The notes below the pieces were generated by a model, which worked only from the letters and a program-made list of their open reading frames with translations, was not told where the DNA came from and ran no database searches. Position numbers and translations under genes: made by a program. Below, piece after piece: positions 10,501-29,300 of a DNA stretch of 64,000 nucleotides (positions are counted from its first letter, which is position 1; each line of letters starts with the position of its first letter). Source of the stretch: Protula sp. h YS-2021 (taxonomy: Eukaryota; Annelida; Polychaeta; Sabellida; Serpulidae); assembly GCA_949752745.1 (NCBI GenBank), contig OX457026.1:71427091-71491090 (forward strand), in the 5' to 3' direction.

Positions 10501-13500
10501 ATGGCATCATTAAAAAAGTCCAGTGACTCTGTCACAGTTACAAGGGAGCGAGTACAGGATCCCCAGGTTGACGGATCTGCTTCTTTTGAGGTTCCAGAGC
10601 TGAACCGTGATGTAACTGTTCATGATGTACAAAGTGACAGTGGATCTTTTGCTGAGCAATGGGGTTTTGTATACAACCCAGAATTTTCTGTGCATAATTT
10701 TTATGTCCCACCAGAACATCCAAACGCCACTAGTCTTAGTTCAAACCAGGGAGTTTGTAGAAGCTCAGACCTACACCTGGACAATAATGTGTCAAAACAA
10801 CGCCACAGTGTTAAATCGGACACACATGCTTCACATACAACATGTAGTGGTGAATTAAATACTCTATCCGACTCGTGGTCCGGAGTGTCGCCGAATAACA
10901 TTGAAAGGACTGAAGAGTCTATCCGGGAACATCCGGGACTCGGAGAATCTACGTGGTATGTTCCACAATCGAATCATTTTTCGCTACCACTTGAAACGTC
11001 TGGTCATGGTCGGGTCAGTGATCCATTAGGCAGTCCTGTCCATTCGAAAGACGACAGTGACATTGAGCAGAATGATAAAATAACAAATAGTGTTAAGTCC
11101 ATGTGGAATAACTTCAAAAACGGTAATAATCCTTTCCTTTACTCGTATATTAAAGTCACAAGATTACCATATCTCACCGATCAAGGGGAGACTTATAGTA
11201 ATTGTGTGTTACGTGTTTGTGTGTCAGTCTGTTGTGAACAAAATATTTTGTATGAGGTATCTCAAGAACGACAAATCGCATAAGACTTCAAACTTGATCT
11301 GTTTATTCTTTGGGTAGGTCGGACGCTTCTCTCAACTTTTGATGCATATTACGTAAAGTATGTATATCTTTTGAGCAAGATCGTGTATGCTACTATCTCG
11401 ATAAAGGAAAGTCGTCCAGACTTTTTATGTGGGTGTTCCTTGGGTCAGTTGGACAGTTCTATCAATTTTTGAGGGGTGAACAAAGACGTTCAGTGAAACC
11501 TGTTCGCAGTGACCACCTTCTGGACAATGAATTATGATTATGTTTGCAGTAATAATTTTTGATTTCAGTAAAAAGAAAACTGGAAAATGGTAATTGAAAT
11601 TATAGGTTTAGTCGGGGAGGCACTTGTTGTTGTTCACAAAATCAGGAAACTAAATAGCTGTCGATTGAAAGTGTGTGATATAAGCTTGTACTCTTATGTG
11701 TTATGTACACTGGCTGCTCTTCTATATATTTATACGAACTTTTGGCCGGGAGGACGCCAAAGAATAATAAAACATATTGAGATAGCACAAACTACACGCA
11801 TGTGAGTCAGATGAAACTGCTTGGTGTGGTAGTATTTCATCGATATTCTGTGGTACTGTATTTTTTTTCTTTTTTTTTTTTGCAAATAATGGTATTTTTC
11901 ACTGTGGGCTATACATTATAGTTAACACTTAAAAATTGCCTGATTTTACCAAAAGATGTCATCATTCTATATTATAAGTGCTTGTGGCTTTTTATAAAAT
12001 TACTGGTGAAAATGTACAATTTGGATTATCACAACTCGTCGTTATATGCCGCTTTCATTACTTTCAGGTTTTACTTTAAATTTTAAATCGGACTTCAAGT
12101 ATAACTCGCCAATTTGGCTCTTGGGGAAGTACTACTTTTGTTCCAAAGACGGTTGGTGTAATTTATTTTATTTTTCAAATAAACAGTTGTAAGCATTTTA
12201 TATTGTAAATTGTAAAAAAATGATTAGAAACACTTCGTTGCTCAGCAGTATGAATGAACTTTGAGTTACACACAGGTAAATGCATTTTAGACATTTCAAA
12301 TAAGCATGTCGTGCAATTAAACGGAGATTATTAAAGTGTTGTAAAATCAGTCGTTGGTATTATAATGGTTGCAGTTTGCATTCCATGTTACTTTGATATG
12401 TTGTTTTAAGGGCAATTGCTAAAGCTAGCTTTTGGGACATTCTATATAAACGAATACGTTCTTTCGTCCACGAAATTTGGGATGGTGGACACGTTTTAGG
12501 GCTTATATTCTGTCTCTTTCTCTCTAACAGAAAAAGAAGAACAAAAGAAAGCACATAGTTCGGGGAAACCATACCTGACAGCCATGGACGCATTTAGAAT
12601 AGACTTTAGTAGCAGAATTTGGTTTACATACCGAAAGGATTTTTGTGCCTTACCACATTCAAATCTAACGACGGATTTGGGCTGGGGATGTATGTTGAGA
12701 TCTGGTCAAATGTTACTGGCTCACGCTCTAGTACTGCATTTATTAGGAAGAGGCAAGTTCACATTTCTTTGGCTCGATAACGTAAAACCCCCCAGTTAAG
12801 GTATTCCCATGATTTTTCATAACAGTGTAATTGTGGTACTTTTCAAACTCTTGCAACGTGTGAGATCTTGTAAGTGGACTGAACAACTAACTCTATGCGC
12901 AGTATACACTAAAAGTCTGATTTCTGAGGACTGCATTGACTGTTGTAAAGAAACAAAATAGTTCATTAAACCGCCTTATTAGTATTTTTTAATGTTTCAG
13001 ACTGGAGATACCAAACACAGAGAGCTGAAGAGGTCATCTTCTATCGCAAGATTGTACAGTTCTTTACAGACGCCTATTCAAGCGATTGCCCCTTCTCCAT
13101 TCACAAACTCGTGGAAATAGGTATAGATATGGGTAAAAAGCCTGGAGACTGGTATGGTCCTGCGTCTGTTGCTCATGTACTCAGGTAAGAGAAAGTCTTC
13201 GAGTCTGTGCCCTTTATTGGTGAAGAAGATTCTTGCAGTGATTTTGAAAATATTTTTAAAAGAAAGTGCTCGTGTAATTATAACTTTGTTGCGTTGACTG
13301 ACAAGATGCGAGGTTTTCGCTTTATTTTGTTATTCGTTTCTTTTAACATTATGCCTTGTTGCGTTATTTGTGTTTCAGTAAGGCGATGGTAGAAGCCAGT
13401 GAACAGCACCCATTGTTATCTAATTTCTGTATTTACGTAGCTCAAGACTGTACAGGTAATTTTCAAACCCCAAATGTTCGCTGAGCGGCTCCTGAAAAGT

Positions 13501-15672
13501 GACTGATATAACAACGATAAAACCACACAAAAAATATTGGTATGAAAAACCCATCAATAGTTTCCCGAGGTGTTGACGCAAAATGAGAACTATATGTGTC
13601 TTTTCGTTCGATGAATTGAATATTGGGAAAAACTGTGAGATTTTTGAAAAATATTGTGTTGCATAAAGTGCCACAAATCGGTATTTTTTTCAGTTTACAT
13701 ACAAGATATTTTGGATATGTGCCAGAATGAACCCGGCTGCCGGCTGACGGAAGACAACGCTGCGCCCAGCAGCGGCGGGTATGTTTTCTTCGTGGCTTGT
13801 GAAAAGCATATCTTTTATTCATTTGACTCAGCACTTAGTATAATGAAAGAAGTGAACAAAATTGGTGCACTTTTACAGCTCGATTTTTTTTTTTCGAGTG
13901 CAAGTGACTTTTGCTGGTTCGTAGAAGTTGTTGTCTGTCTTGTACATTTGGATCTGTGTCACATAAAGCTGTTTGGTTTAGGGCGACAGCTGATTGCAGC
14001 TGGAAAGCCTGTGTCATACTGATCCCAGTACGACTGGGAGGTGTTGATCTGAATGAAGTATACGTCCCCTGCCTACGCAATCTACTCGCCTACCAGAACT
14101 GCCTGGGTATCATTGGTGGTAAACCCAAGCATTCCCTGTATTTTATTGGCTGGCAAGGTAAGCTTACTGTAACGTTTTTAACTTGAACTGCTTGGAGCTT
14201 TAGCACTCATTTAATGGAGTGGATCATTCCAGAATCTTTGATGCATAGATAATATTATTGTTACTCAGAAGCCTAAATTAATAATAAGAATTGTTTGAGT
14301 TGTGAAACTTGAGGCCATATTGAAAAATAATAAGTATTGCTTTAATGTTAACATTTCCAGGACTGTGTGTTCTCTGCTTAACTATAGTTATCAAGTTCAT
14401 ATAACTCAACATGTGTTCTGTTTATCGTACTCATTCTTGGTTCATTTATTGCTGTTTTAGAGGAGAAATCTGTTTACTTAGACCCACATTTTTGTCAAGA
14501 AATGGTAGATCCACGGCGGAAGGGGGCGACGTATGAGGTGAGCATATGGAATACCCTGCTCTGTAAAATTGTCGTCAAATATGGAGTAAAATGAGTAACC
14601 GTTGGCAAAAACCATTGACACTGTTAACTTTACATCACATAGGTGATATTAGCAGTCTGTTTCAAACTGCCCAGCTTTCGCCCTGAACTCTCGTGACTAC
14701 TCCGCTTGCGGTAGGTCCTGGCCGGCCGTCCATAAAGTAACCGGCAGGGATGATACTTTTCCGGCTTTTACCGGTTTTCCAGTTTTTTTTTTCATTGAAA
14801 AAGGTGCGTTTTTTTCATGGGCGCTAGTGGCTTTCTAAAGCATTAAAATCCGTTAGCTGATTTTCTGGGATTTTTTCGCTTTGCCCGTATCAACCCTGAA
14901 CTGGGTCGCTCTAAAACTGGATTATAGTTTAAGATTTCATGATGTATTCACTCGAAAAGAAAAAGAAAATGTTAAGATAGTTGCTTGAGTAGCGATTCAG
15001 TTGAAATTGACTCAAGAATGATAAATTGTTTATTGTTTGTAGACCTTCCACTGCAACACGCCGAGAAAAATGAGCTTTTCAAAGCTGGATCCAAGTTGCA
15101 CTGTGGGATTTTACTGCAGGACAAAAGAAGATTTCTGTAGCTTTATAAACGAGGCTAAAAAGGTGTGGTATTTTACCAGTTAACTTAATTGCAGAACAAT
15201 TGCTGTCTTAACAGATCCGAGTTGGCGTATAGTAACATGTTAGTTTTTTGTTATTGTTCACAATCATTTTTTTTTTTTTTTGCTTTGTCGTCGCGGGAGG
15301 AATGTGAAATCGACAAATTTCATGCTGACAGCTCTCCCCACACCCCCACATTCCTACACACCATTCAGCCAGATGAGGTTGATTAGCTGGTACATATCAC
15401 AGCCCCTAAAGTTTTATACCTTACTCCTGCTGTGAAAAACGTTCGGAGATACGACAGCAGATCATGATCTTTGTTCACAGATGGTTGTACCACCGATGGA
15501 GAGGTACCCGTACCCGATGTTCGTCTTCCAGGAGGGTCGCGCCATGGCGCCGGAAGAGGAAATGAGCCAGCCGCCCCAGAGAGACCGCGTGCTCAAAGTC
15601 AGGCATTATGACAAGGAAGGACGCGCCAAACCCATCAAAGACGCGGACGATTTTGTTTTCTTAGAGGCGTGA
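10501..15672 (+). CDS. ATG4: Cysteine protease ATG4 (ATG4C/ATG4D type), 10 exons
   Basis: ATG4 processes and delipidates ATG8/LC3/GABARAP proteins in autophagy. Proposed exons are 10501-11122, 12068-12151, 12531-12752, 13001-13184, 13379-13455, 13694-13778, 14000-14157, 14461-14537, 15043-15162 and 15481-15672. Phases close and give 606 aa. Peptidase C54 signatures are [15 protein letters not shown] with the catalytic Cys near residue 289, [48 protein letters not shown] (Asp about 485, His about 487) and [10 protein letters not shown]. The C-terminus DADDFVFL is a LIR-like motif, as in ATG4C/D. The protein is longer than human ATG4C/D because exon 1 encodes a Ser-rich extension of about 200 aa ending in a family-like [11 protein letters not shown]. 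The GTG at 10492 is in frame, but the ATG at 10501 is the plausible start. Intron 3 is GC-AG. C versus D cannot be settled. Confidence 0.93.
12753..12754 (+). other. GC-type 5' splice site of ATG4 intron 3
   Basis: Exon 3 must end in ...GGAAGAG to keep the conserved LLGR-DW junction in frame with exon 4 at 13001. The next bases are GCAAGT, so the donor is AG|GCAAGT. That is the known strong context for GC-AG introns. No GT nearby preserves frame and homology. Confidence 0.8.
14745..14898. mobile_element. Short MITE-like element in ATG4 intron 8
   Basis: The segment starts CAGGGATGATAC and ends GTATCAACCCTG, which is the inverted complement with one mismatch. Total length is 154 bp. CAGGG ends are typical of hAT superfamily elements. 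The flanking 8-mers, GTAACCGG and AACTGGGT, do not match as a clean target-site duplication, so the element is either old or misbounded. Confidence 0.5.
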
Positions 15673-18600
15673 CAGTGTGAATATCTAAATTCATGGTAGT
15701 ATTTATATTAGATGAGTCTCTCAATAAGATATAAAAAAAATGTGTATTGCCGCGTGAAACCGTATTAGTATTGCTTGGTTGTCAACTTTTGGCAGTTTAT
15801 CGTTGGCTGTAATGGATTCCTACATGTGCAGTGCAGTGATACCGTGAGTATGTGTATTTATTTTATTGTATGTTTGTGTTATACTTGGAAATCTCGAATC
15901 CTCAATCTGCGTGAAGTGCTTATGGGGAATGGAAGTATGTAAGGCATTCAGAGAAAACAAACGAGGTCTTCCTGAAAATACCGAGGTTCACTGTGTTATT
16001 CTTTGAGTGAAACGTTTACATATTCAACGCCCTTCAGTGTTTGTATAGTTACGTTACTCTTTCAAGGTTAAAAGGTCCATTTCTCTATAGACTTGGATTT
16101 TTTGTTGTTGCTCGTCATTGTAGCTTTGTGAAAAAGGCGCGATGTTCAGTTAATCCAACCGCCAAGTACAGACCCATCACTCATCATCTATTCTGAGAGG
16201 TGTGGTTGAAATGGGACTCCGCTTTTCGTGTAAAATAAAGAACATTGTCTTTTGATGATAAAGGGTTAATTTCGGCGTGTGGGAAGTGGGGGGTGAAGGG
16301 GGGTAGAAGTAAAACAACGGTACTTGGATGGTGGTCTACTTTTAGTCCGCTGTTGATTTCTGGTTCACTCTGGTCACTCATCACTCAAATGCGTCCGTTT
16401 TCAAACTGTCGGCAGTTAGCAAGCGAGCGCATTTCATATGATCTGCTTCAAAGGGAATTGTTTTATTGTCAAATAGAGTGGATTACTTTGTGTAGCGGCG
16501 TAGAAAATGCACATATTACTCTGTCAAATGGTTGGCTAAAAATGACACAAATCCTGCTTATTCTTAACGATTATTTTGGGAGGAGACTGTTTTCTCCTGG
16601 GCAGTCGTCAGTTTTGTATTCATTAACTGTAGAGATGGTCTTGTACTGTGACCTGTTAGGGGTATAAAATATACTCGGATATGCCTTAAGTTCGGATATA
16701 AAAAAAAAGAGATGTGATAGTAATGGGGTATAGGCGAACCTTCTGTCTTTGCCAAGGGACATTAGGCCCGTTTGTTTCAAAGGACAGAAATGTGTGGAAT
16801 TTTTAATTGTTAATGATGTTTTTCCGACCGAGGGAAGACATATAGGTTTTGTGCGTTCTGTATTTGTCTGTCTGCTGTGAATAAAGTGTTGCGTGAGAGA
16901 TATCTTGAAAAAAGTAGGATCTATGAACTTTAGACGCGTGTTGCGTTATAATAAGGCGTTTGACATCATTATGTAGAAATCTAATATGCAAAATCTATGA
17001 ACGTAATAGATCCTTCAGAGTCAATCGAATCGTTGTTTGTTAGGTTTGAAAGATTTCTTGGGTTTTGTTGCCAAATGCGCAAGCGGGGACCACATATGAC
17101 GTCATTTTGTGAAATTTTTACGTGTTCGAAACAAAGTCTCATGCGCAAAGTATCTGGATAAGTAAAAATGGGATCCACTTCAAACTTGGTAAAGCTGTTC
17201 CGTGGAATTCGAACAGTTTGAAATTCCGCTGAGGCTAACCCCCTTTTGCTGACCGCGCCCTCTGTAAGCTTTTATCATTTATTTTAACTAAGCATCATAA
17301 ATACACTTGTGTTGTTATTTAATGCGCTGGGGATAGCAGCGTTTTGCAGAAGACTCTCGACAAAACCTCCGTGCTTGAGGCACTGGTGTTCAAAACAGTG
17401 ACAGCATGGCACAAGTCAGCCATCGATACTGTGTGATTGTTGCTGTCTTTTACGGTCTTTCGGTGCACTGCTGTGTGATATTGTTCAATAAATTCCTCGG
17501 CCAGGGGTCAGTTCTAGTTGCATTGCATTATGTATGTCATAACCTGCTGCAACTTACCATTGTATGGGAGACTTGTCTGTTCTAAGAAATATGATTTAAT
17601 TGATTCCGTAAATCGTAAAGAGAATAACAAATTTCCCGAAAAATAAAGCGCACGTATTTCTACACATGGGCAATTTATCAGTTGAAAAGGAGTGTGCAGT
17701 TTTATTCAGAGTAACTGTTGTGTATTACTCATAAAGTAAGCTGCAAAATAAGCTTCTGGGTCATGTTTTTCCTTGGGGGGAGGGGATGCAGAGGCAGATA
17801 TGCGATGATTGTAAAAAAGTGATTCCTACGAATGATTTTGTTCTCTCTTTTCATTTTTCAAAATTATTCTTTTTTAATGTAAAAGAGAAAAATGGGTTTT
17901 GCAGCACCATGGATTTGGTCGGGGAGACCTATGTTTTTGTCTGCAAAAACACGAAATTAAGTAGGGACACTGATATTTTGTGTGCACTGGCCGCTCTAGT
18001 CTGGTTTGTCACTTGAACTGCAGACTTTGTGATGTGTATTCTGTTTTGTATAAAAACGAAGAAAGTTTTCAAATAAAAGCACGAAAAGAAGGAACTGCGT
18101 TTTCCTATTTTTTTTTTTTTAGCAAGTACTGTGGTGGTATTGTTTTTTCTCCTTGAAAGTCTTCGGAGTGAACAAGTTGCAAAATTATTCGTATTGACCT
18201 TGGACGCAAAATTAATCTGACAGTTTGTGTAAACATACTCTTCCGGAGGCATATGCAGACGTTTAAAAAAGCAGTTGGAAATTTAAACCTATAAAGTCAG
18301 CATTGGAATCTTAGGAGACAAATGTGCTATGGCATTAAGGCAAATAGATGCAACATTTATTAAGTTGCATCCCGAATACAGAATTCCAAAACTATCTTTC
18401 CTAGTAACTGTCAATGAACGGGATTAAACTCGATGGAAAAGATGGAAATGGCAAATCCAGCTTCCTTGCGGCAGACTGTAACTCCCTTCTTCCTGTAGTT
18501 GATTAACCACCGGCACTAATCGATGTCCGGGTGGGTTATGAACGTAATCCTCCGACAATGAAGTTTAATTTTGTCTGTTTAATTTGGGGGGGGGGGGGGG

Positions 18601-21476
18601 GGTAGGGGGCCGGAGGGAGAGGGGTTATACGACAGAAATGACCGAAAATTAATGCTCCAATTGTCATCATTCAAGAAGAGATGGTCTGATACAAACTCAA
18701 TGACGTCACCAGTGTAGGAGTAGAAATGACAGGGCGAGGAACTGTAACACAGTCAATCTGATTACATAGACACTTGACACCACAAGCAGCTTTGTCATGG
18801 TCATTCATTCCGACGGTGATCTGACATCAGCACTATCAGTCCTACATTTAGATCAAAGAAAACAAACCATATATATTTCTCTGATATGTATTTATATTTT
18901 GAGCACAACAAAAAATAATCAATAACGATGCTGAGCATCCGAACTCGCCAGTCGACTTTCAAACTCACATCTATGCTCTTTACATTGATAAATATATGCC
19001 CAAATGTTTGCCTGTAGTTCAGATATTTGAGGAATCCCCATAATTTCATTAACATCAAGTTATCCGGTCAAAAGTGTTGAAAGGGGGTTGAAAAAAATCA
19101 AACTTCAAAACCATGATTGTAGTATTGGCGTAGTAATCGTAACTGTACCCAGTACTTGTCTTCATAAGAACCACACTCAGCAAACTCCACAAAGTGTTCT
19201 CCCGTTAATTACCGAGATACTTAAATACTGGTACTTTCACATAAAAATCTTATTATAACAAAATAGCACCATTTTTTAAAGTTTAAAATCAAAGCAATTT
19301 TTAAAATCTTCACAATGGGTTATAACGGAAATGCATGTTCTTGACTCAGTCGTTCTTGAATGATAAATGCCTCAACCTCAGTCAAGTATAAAAATTTCTC
19401 AACATCTTTCACAGCCACATTTATTTGCCAGTGCTGGATCTTTTTGGTGGTCTGTCGACAGCCTGTCCACTTTCTTCTGCTGTGTACTTATTATTATTAT
19501 TATTTTTTTCTGTTTTTGTTTTTTTAACACCCCTTTGACTTACTTTTCTGTTCACCTGCCGCGTAAGTCGTTAAAATGCACATTATGTACAAAAGGCATG
19601 TTGACTGGAACAAGCTCAAACCACCAATCGTTAGGACCCCCCCTCCCCCCCCCCCCCCCCAAAAAAAAAAAAAAAAAAAATAGCAATGTCATATTAGGCC
19701 AGGCCAACATGAACATTTGTAGAATTTCTTAATTTCAAAGAATTTATAACGACAGTAATACATAAAGCAAAGACGTTACTTGGCTGTGAAAAAAATCAAG
19801 GGGTCAATACACTGAATGAAATACTAACGAAGCTGCGTAATTTCAAAAAATATACAGACATTCTACACAAACTATAAACAACAGTAAATGAAATAGGAGT
19901 GTGGCCTTATGCCAAGAAACGCAAGTCCCGCGGGATAGGAGGAATAACAGTAGTAACAATACGAGCAGTACGGTTAAACATCTGTTCAAAATATCATCTG
20001 ATAAAATCGATGAAAAAAAAAAAAAGAAAACACATAACACTTTATGCTCAGTTAACCCGTCTCGTCACGTACCATGGAATACCCCGCTCCATCCGACTAA
20101 TTCCCGGGATTTCCCCTGACGCGGGATATACCTCTTACACCAAAGCATAAACCATTTTGACGTCACGCCATTTGATTTCCGACATAGCAGAGCATTTTGC
20201 GTCAAGATTCTACTTGCGTAATTGCTAACAATATAAAACCACTTTCTGCACACACACAACACAGCACATAAATTCACAAACATTTTCTCTTTAATCTTTT
20301 CCCTACGGGGGTTGGGATGAAGCTTCAATGTAAAGCAAATTCATGTCAGTAAACGACTAGCGTTTTACCTTAGAACACATTATCGCCCATCCATCTACCT
20401 AAAGCAAATACAGCACTAATCCTTTCATTATTGGGCTCTTCTTTCAGTTTGAACAACAGTTCGCACTTGATGTAGGGCAACAGGAAAACATTTCAAATAT
20501 TGTAATTTAAATGATTTAGTGAGCATCCCACGCCATCCAGAAGCGTGGGCTTACACCTGATCTTAAAATTTCTTTGAAAATAACACACAGCCTGGTGTGA
20601 TACTACGTGGCGTCTTTGTGTAGAAAAGATCTGAAGATGAGTTAGCTTATAATAATGTAAATGTCCAAGCTTTGTGCTAGATTTGAACATGTCAATTCTG
20701 GCTTCCGTTCGAATTGCTTTACTGGAGAAAATGGAGAAAAAATAAACTTAATTTCTATTGAGCAACTCCAAGACTTGTTGCTTACATATTGCGTGAAACA
20801 GAAATGTCGACAGAAGGACGTACAGATAAATCCGCTCACGGAAAAAAAAGAGTTAAAATGCCCTAATATATTTCCCTAAGTCTAAAAATATAAATAGCAA
20901 AAAGGCATTGTTTTAACACCTCAAACAAAAACAAAACACCAACTTCCGTCAGTTAATTCACGAAAGTACAATTTAACATTTACCCCTCTTTTCCCATGTG
21001 ATATACAACATACTGGTATTTTCACTTAATCTCATTTGCAACTACAGATTTTACAACAATAAATCATTGAGCCACGATGGGTTTTTTTTTTTCGGGGGAG
21101 GGGAGGGAGGAGGGGGGGGGTGGGGTTGCTAAGGGGACTCTGTCTATGATCTTTCCCTGTCATTCCTTTCTGCATTCTTTCATAGAAATATCATTACTTT
21201 CGGGAAGATTTACTTATGTGTTCACTTCTTGAGTCACTTGGGGACAAATTCTTAATTCTTAACATGAAAATCCCACAGCTCCCCCACCCTCCTCCCCTCT
21301 CTTTTTTTTTAAATCACAACAATATGTCTGGACGTTTCTATCTGCTTACTGTATTATATTTTTTATAATCAACACATCCGTAACATCGTCTGTCAACACA
21401 GATTTGAATTATTTGTATTCAACAATCAGCCACTAAATAATGAACGACTAGAAAGTCATTTTTTGCGATCGTTAGG
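15673..21476. other. Intergenic region between convergent genes
   Basis: This 5.8-kb stretch lies between the 3' ends of the ATG4 (+) and adenylate kinase (-) genes. It must hold both 3' untranslated regions. No recognisable exon was seen. It contains a G-run near 18585-18602 followed by purine-rich sequence, a C-run joined to an A-run near 19637-19681, and a G-rich tract near 21092-21126. Open frames such as 16245-16667 show no domain and look random. Confidence 0.6.
16234..16239 (+). terminator. Candidate polyadenylation signal for ATG4
   Basis: This is the first AATAAA downstream of the ATG4 stop, about 560 nt away. Other AATAAA hexamers near 17487 and 18074 are equally possible, so assignment is weak. 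Confidence 0.35.
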
Positions 21477-26300
<4,824 letters not shown>

Positions 26301-29300
26301 GTTGTCGCTTCGGTTGCAAGTTGGCAGAAATGCGATAACACAAATGATAAAATAAAGACCACAGCGTTGAACAACAACCCTTGACATGAAAAGAATCGAC
26401 GTTCGCCGAAAAGTTTGTTCGAGTGACTATTGGAGCTCCATTGTAACCGTTTGACACCTCAAGCAGTTTGCTAAGCATCTTAAGGCATAAGAAGTGTGGC
26501 AATAAATATCATTAGTATGAATAGTTCATAGAATAGAATAACTGGATAATTCTGATGCTACATATGTTAATGAATTGATGAAAAAAAAACTATCGATAAG
26601 AAATTTGACTATCTGTAAAAGAGAAAAGGTATTCAGCAAGAAAGATATCTTTTCCCATAAACCTAATTGAAACATATTAAATGTATGAGTAAAATAGAAA
26701 CTAATAAAAACTGATATTTGTCATATACTTCAATGCGTTTTTTAAGAGCTCTTTAAAATATATAAATGCGAAACGGTAAACGGTCAATTCAATTTGTTCC
26801 GTCTCTTGCAATTTGGCTTTTAGGCGGAGTGCAAATGTCACCAGCTGTTTAGTTTACTGCTCAGAATTTGAAATGTTTGTTGCCAATAGTTCTTCGTCCT
26901 AAGGTGCCGCTGTCATCTAACAGTAAAACTCTATGGCGGTTCATTCTGTGGTATTAAGTTTTTGTTCTGCAACATTTAATGCAAATAAACATTATGTTCC
27001 TTACATTTGCTGTAAATTCGATTGCTGACCCTGATAAAGCAAGCTATCAGATTTTAGAAATTATCTATTCCATGAGATTGCTAGTAGAGTAGATTGTTAG
27101 TCGCTGTACAAATACATGGCCATAAGTAATTTTCAGAGCATGTTATGGTAAAAATGTTAATTTTTGTCCACCAGGAAAACGTTTAAATGTGCGTTCGTGT
27201 GGAAAACAAAAAGTTTAAATGAAAACTTGACTAGGACTACGAATAATTTATCACAACTCCCAACAAGCTATACAATTTTCACAAAGAGAACTATGACATA
27301 GATTATGAGATAAATCAAATAAATAAACTAAAATTACATGTAGAAGTGTTTCTTGGTTTGAGAATAAGAAAGACAATGCTGTAAGGTTTCTCTTATGTTT
27401 GCGCTCGGTATGACTATAATTAAATTGAAGTCATTACATAAAATTTAAAAAGTAATGAAATTATTATTCAAATTGTATTACAAATTGCAAATACATTTCT
27501 ATGATAAACTGCTTTAATTTAGTTCAACATACTTAAGTTAGACTTAATATAGTAGATGTCTATTTCAAGAATTCGGTCCAGCGACCGATATACATCGAGC
27601 TTTGATACTCGTTCTTGAATTATGGTGCGTAACAGAATGAGTTAAAATGGTGTATTGCATTTCTAATATTGAACATTTTGAAAATTACATGATAATGATT
27701 CGTGATATGCTTTATACTTTACAACAGTAACACTTAAATACATTCAACAAGCGTGTTTAACTCAACCAAGTCACACATTTTTAAACCAATGTCTGATTTG
27801 TTTGAGTGATTGCAAAAATGAATAATTTTTATGAATTATTGTCTAAACTTGTATCTTATGTGTTTTGGCCCAGATATCCGAAAAATTATTTAGATTTGGT
27901 AAGAAAAGAAATTGTACAATACAACTTGAGATTTCACAATGAAGCAACTGTTTGATTGTTGTAATTCAGTAAGTCGAGTAAGTTAATGAAAAAGGTACCT
28001 ATACAAAGTTAAAATAAGGAGTGAAACAATGTCTATCAATACGAAAACTGACAGTTGAATTTTAGGGCCAAAATAAATTATTTGTCATGCTTATTTATTG
28101 ACAGTTTTGGTTCCACGGCCAAGATAAAATGGATCGCACATTCATCCCTTGTATATCAGGACACAAATAGAGTGCGAATGGTGAATCAAATGGTAAACAT
28201 GCTTGAAGTGTAGTAAGTTCAAATTCCATTTATCAATAACAATTTTATTTAATTTCTGTTGGGTCTTGTTTGTAAAAATGTATATACTATATTGTAGATT
28301 TCATTTTAAGAATTTTACCGCGTACGTTTTACGAAAAATCCAAAATCTTGTATTATCGCTCAGTCGATATGCAGAATAAGCCAAATCCCCTTGTGCGTTC
28401 CGAAAAAAAATGCGAAAAAAATCTGCGTGAAATGATAGAGATTTCACATAACTGTCAAATTTCTGTGCATCAAAGAGTAATCGTGTTTCTTAGCAACCAG
28501 TATACTATTTAAAAATTTATTAAAAATTTTAACAAATGGTTTTAAGTTTAAATTTCTTTTATGTTCCGAGTATGACCTGTTTTTGCTATATTTCTTGTAA
28601 CATTTTGATTAATTTTTACATAGTTCCCTTGCAGTTGAAATTCAGAATTCTTGGGGATTTTATTTCGAAACACCCAAAGTCTGATTTGACTAAAGTGTTT
28701 AGAGAGTTCTGGCTGATGTGCCCAAAAATTGTGTTTTTAAGTCACAGGCCGGTATTTTCTAACCCATACGAGATCAGCGGTGAAAATTCGATGGCAAGGT
28801 AAAATTGAACTTTTGTACGATGACACAATAGAGACAGAGCAAACACTATTTTGTGAAACACGTCATGTGTTAGTCCTAGATGGCTCTTGCGGTCTTCCTA
28901 TGGCAGCAAGTCTTTGTGTCGTAAGAAGGGTTCGCTGGGACTAGCCATGTGTAATAAACAAGCATATATGTTTATTAGGACATTCTTTATATCATTGCTT
29001 GTTAAATATATTATTGATTTCTCCTGTTTGGTTGCAATTTTTTATGCACAAAGAAATGCATAATCAACTGATTGATTGTTCCGGTTTCGTTGCAAGTGAT
29101 CCTTTAACGGGTGTCAGTATTTGTGTTCTCTCAATCATTATATAAGTATTCGAAAAACATGAAAAGTGTCCGTGAACTAGGTGTAATTAAAGAAAAATAC
29201 GAAATTTTCTTTAATTTGTGGTAAGATGTTATTAAAGGAATTAAGACATTCTTTCTTTCGTAAAATTTCAAGCATTAAATGCTGTCTTAAACCAGGAAAT

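Noticed and set aside
11587..11805. Hydrophobic ORF as ATG4 exon 2
   Set aside because: The segment 12068-12151 fits the ATG4C/D sequence ([10 protein letters not shown]) and the phase. The ORF resembles non-coding sequence near 17915-18000 and is likely a dispersed repeat.
16245..16667. 140-codon ORF downstream of ATG4
   Set aside because: No domain and no splice signals; it probably lies within 3' untranslated or intergenic DNA and is a chance frame.
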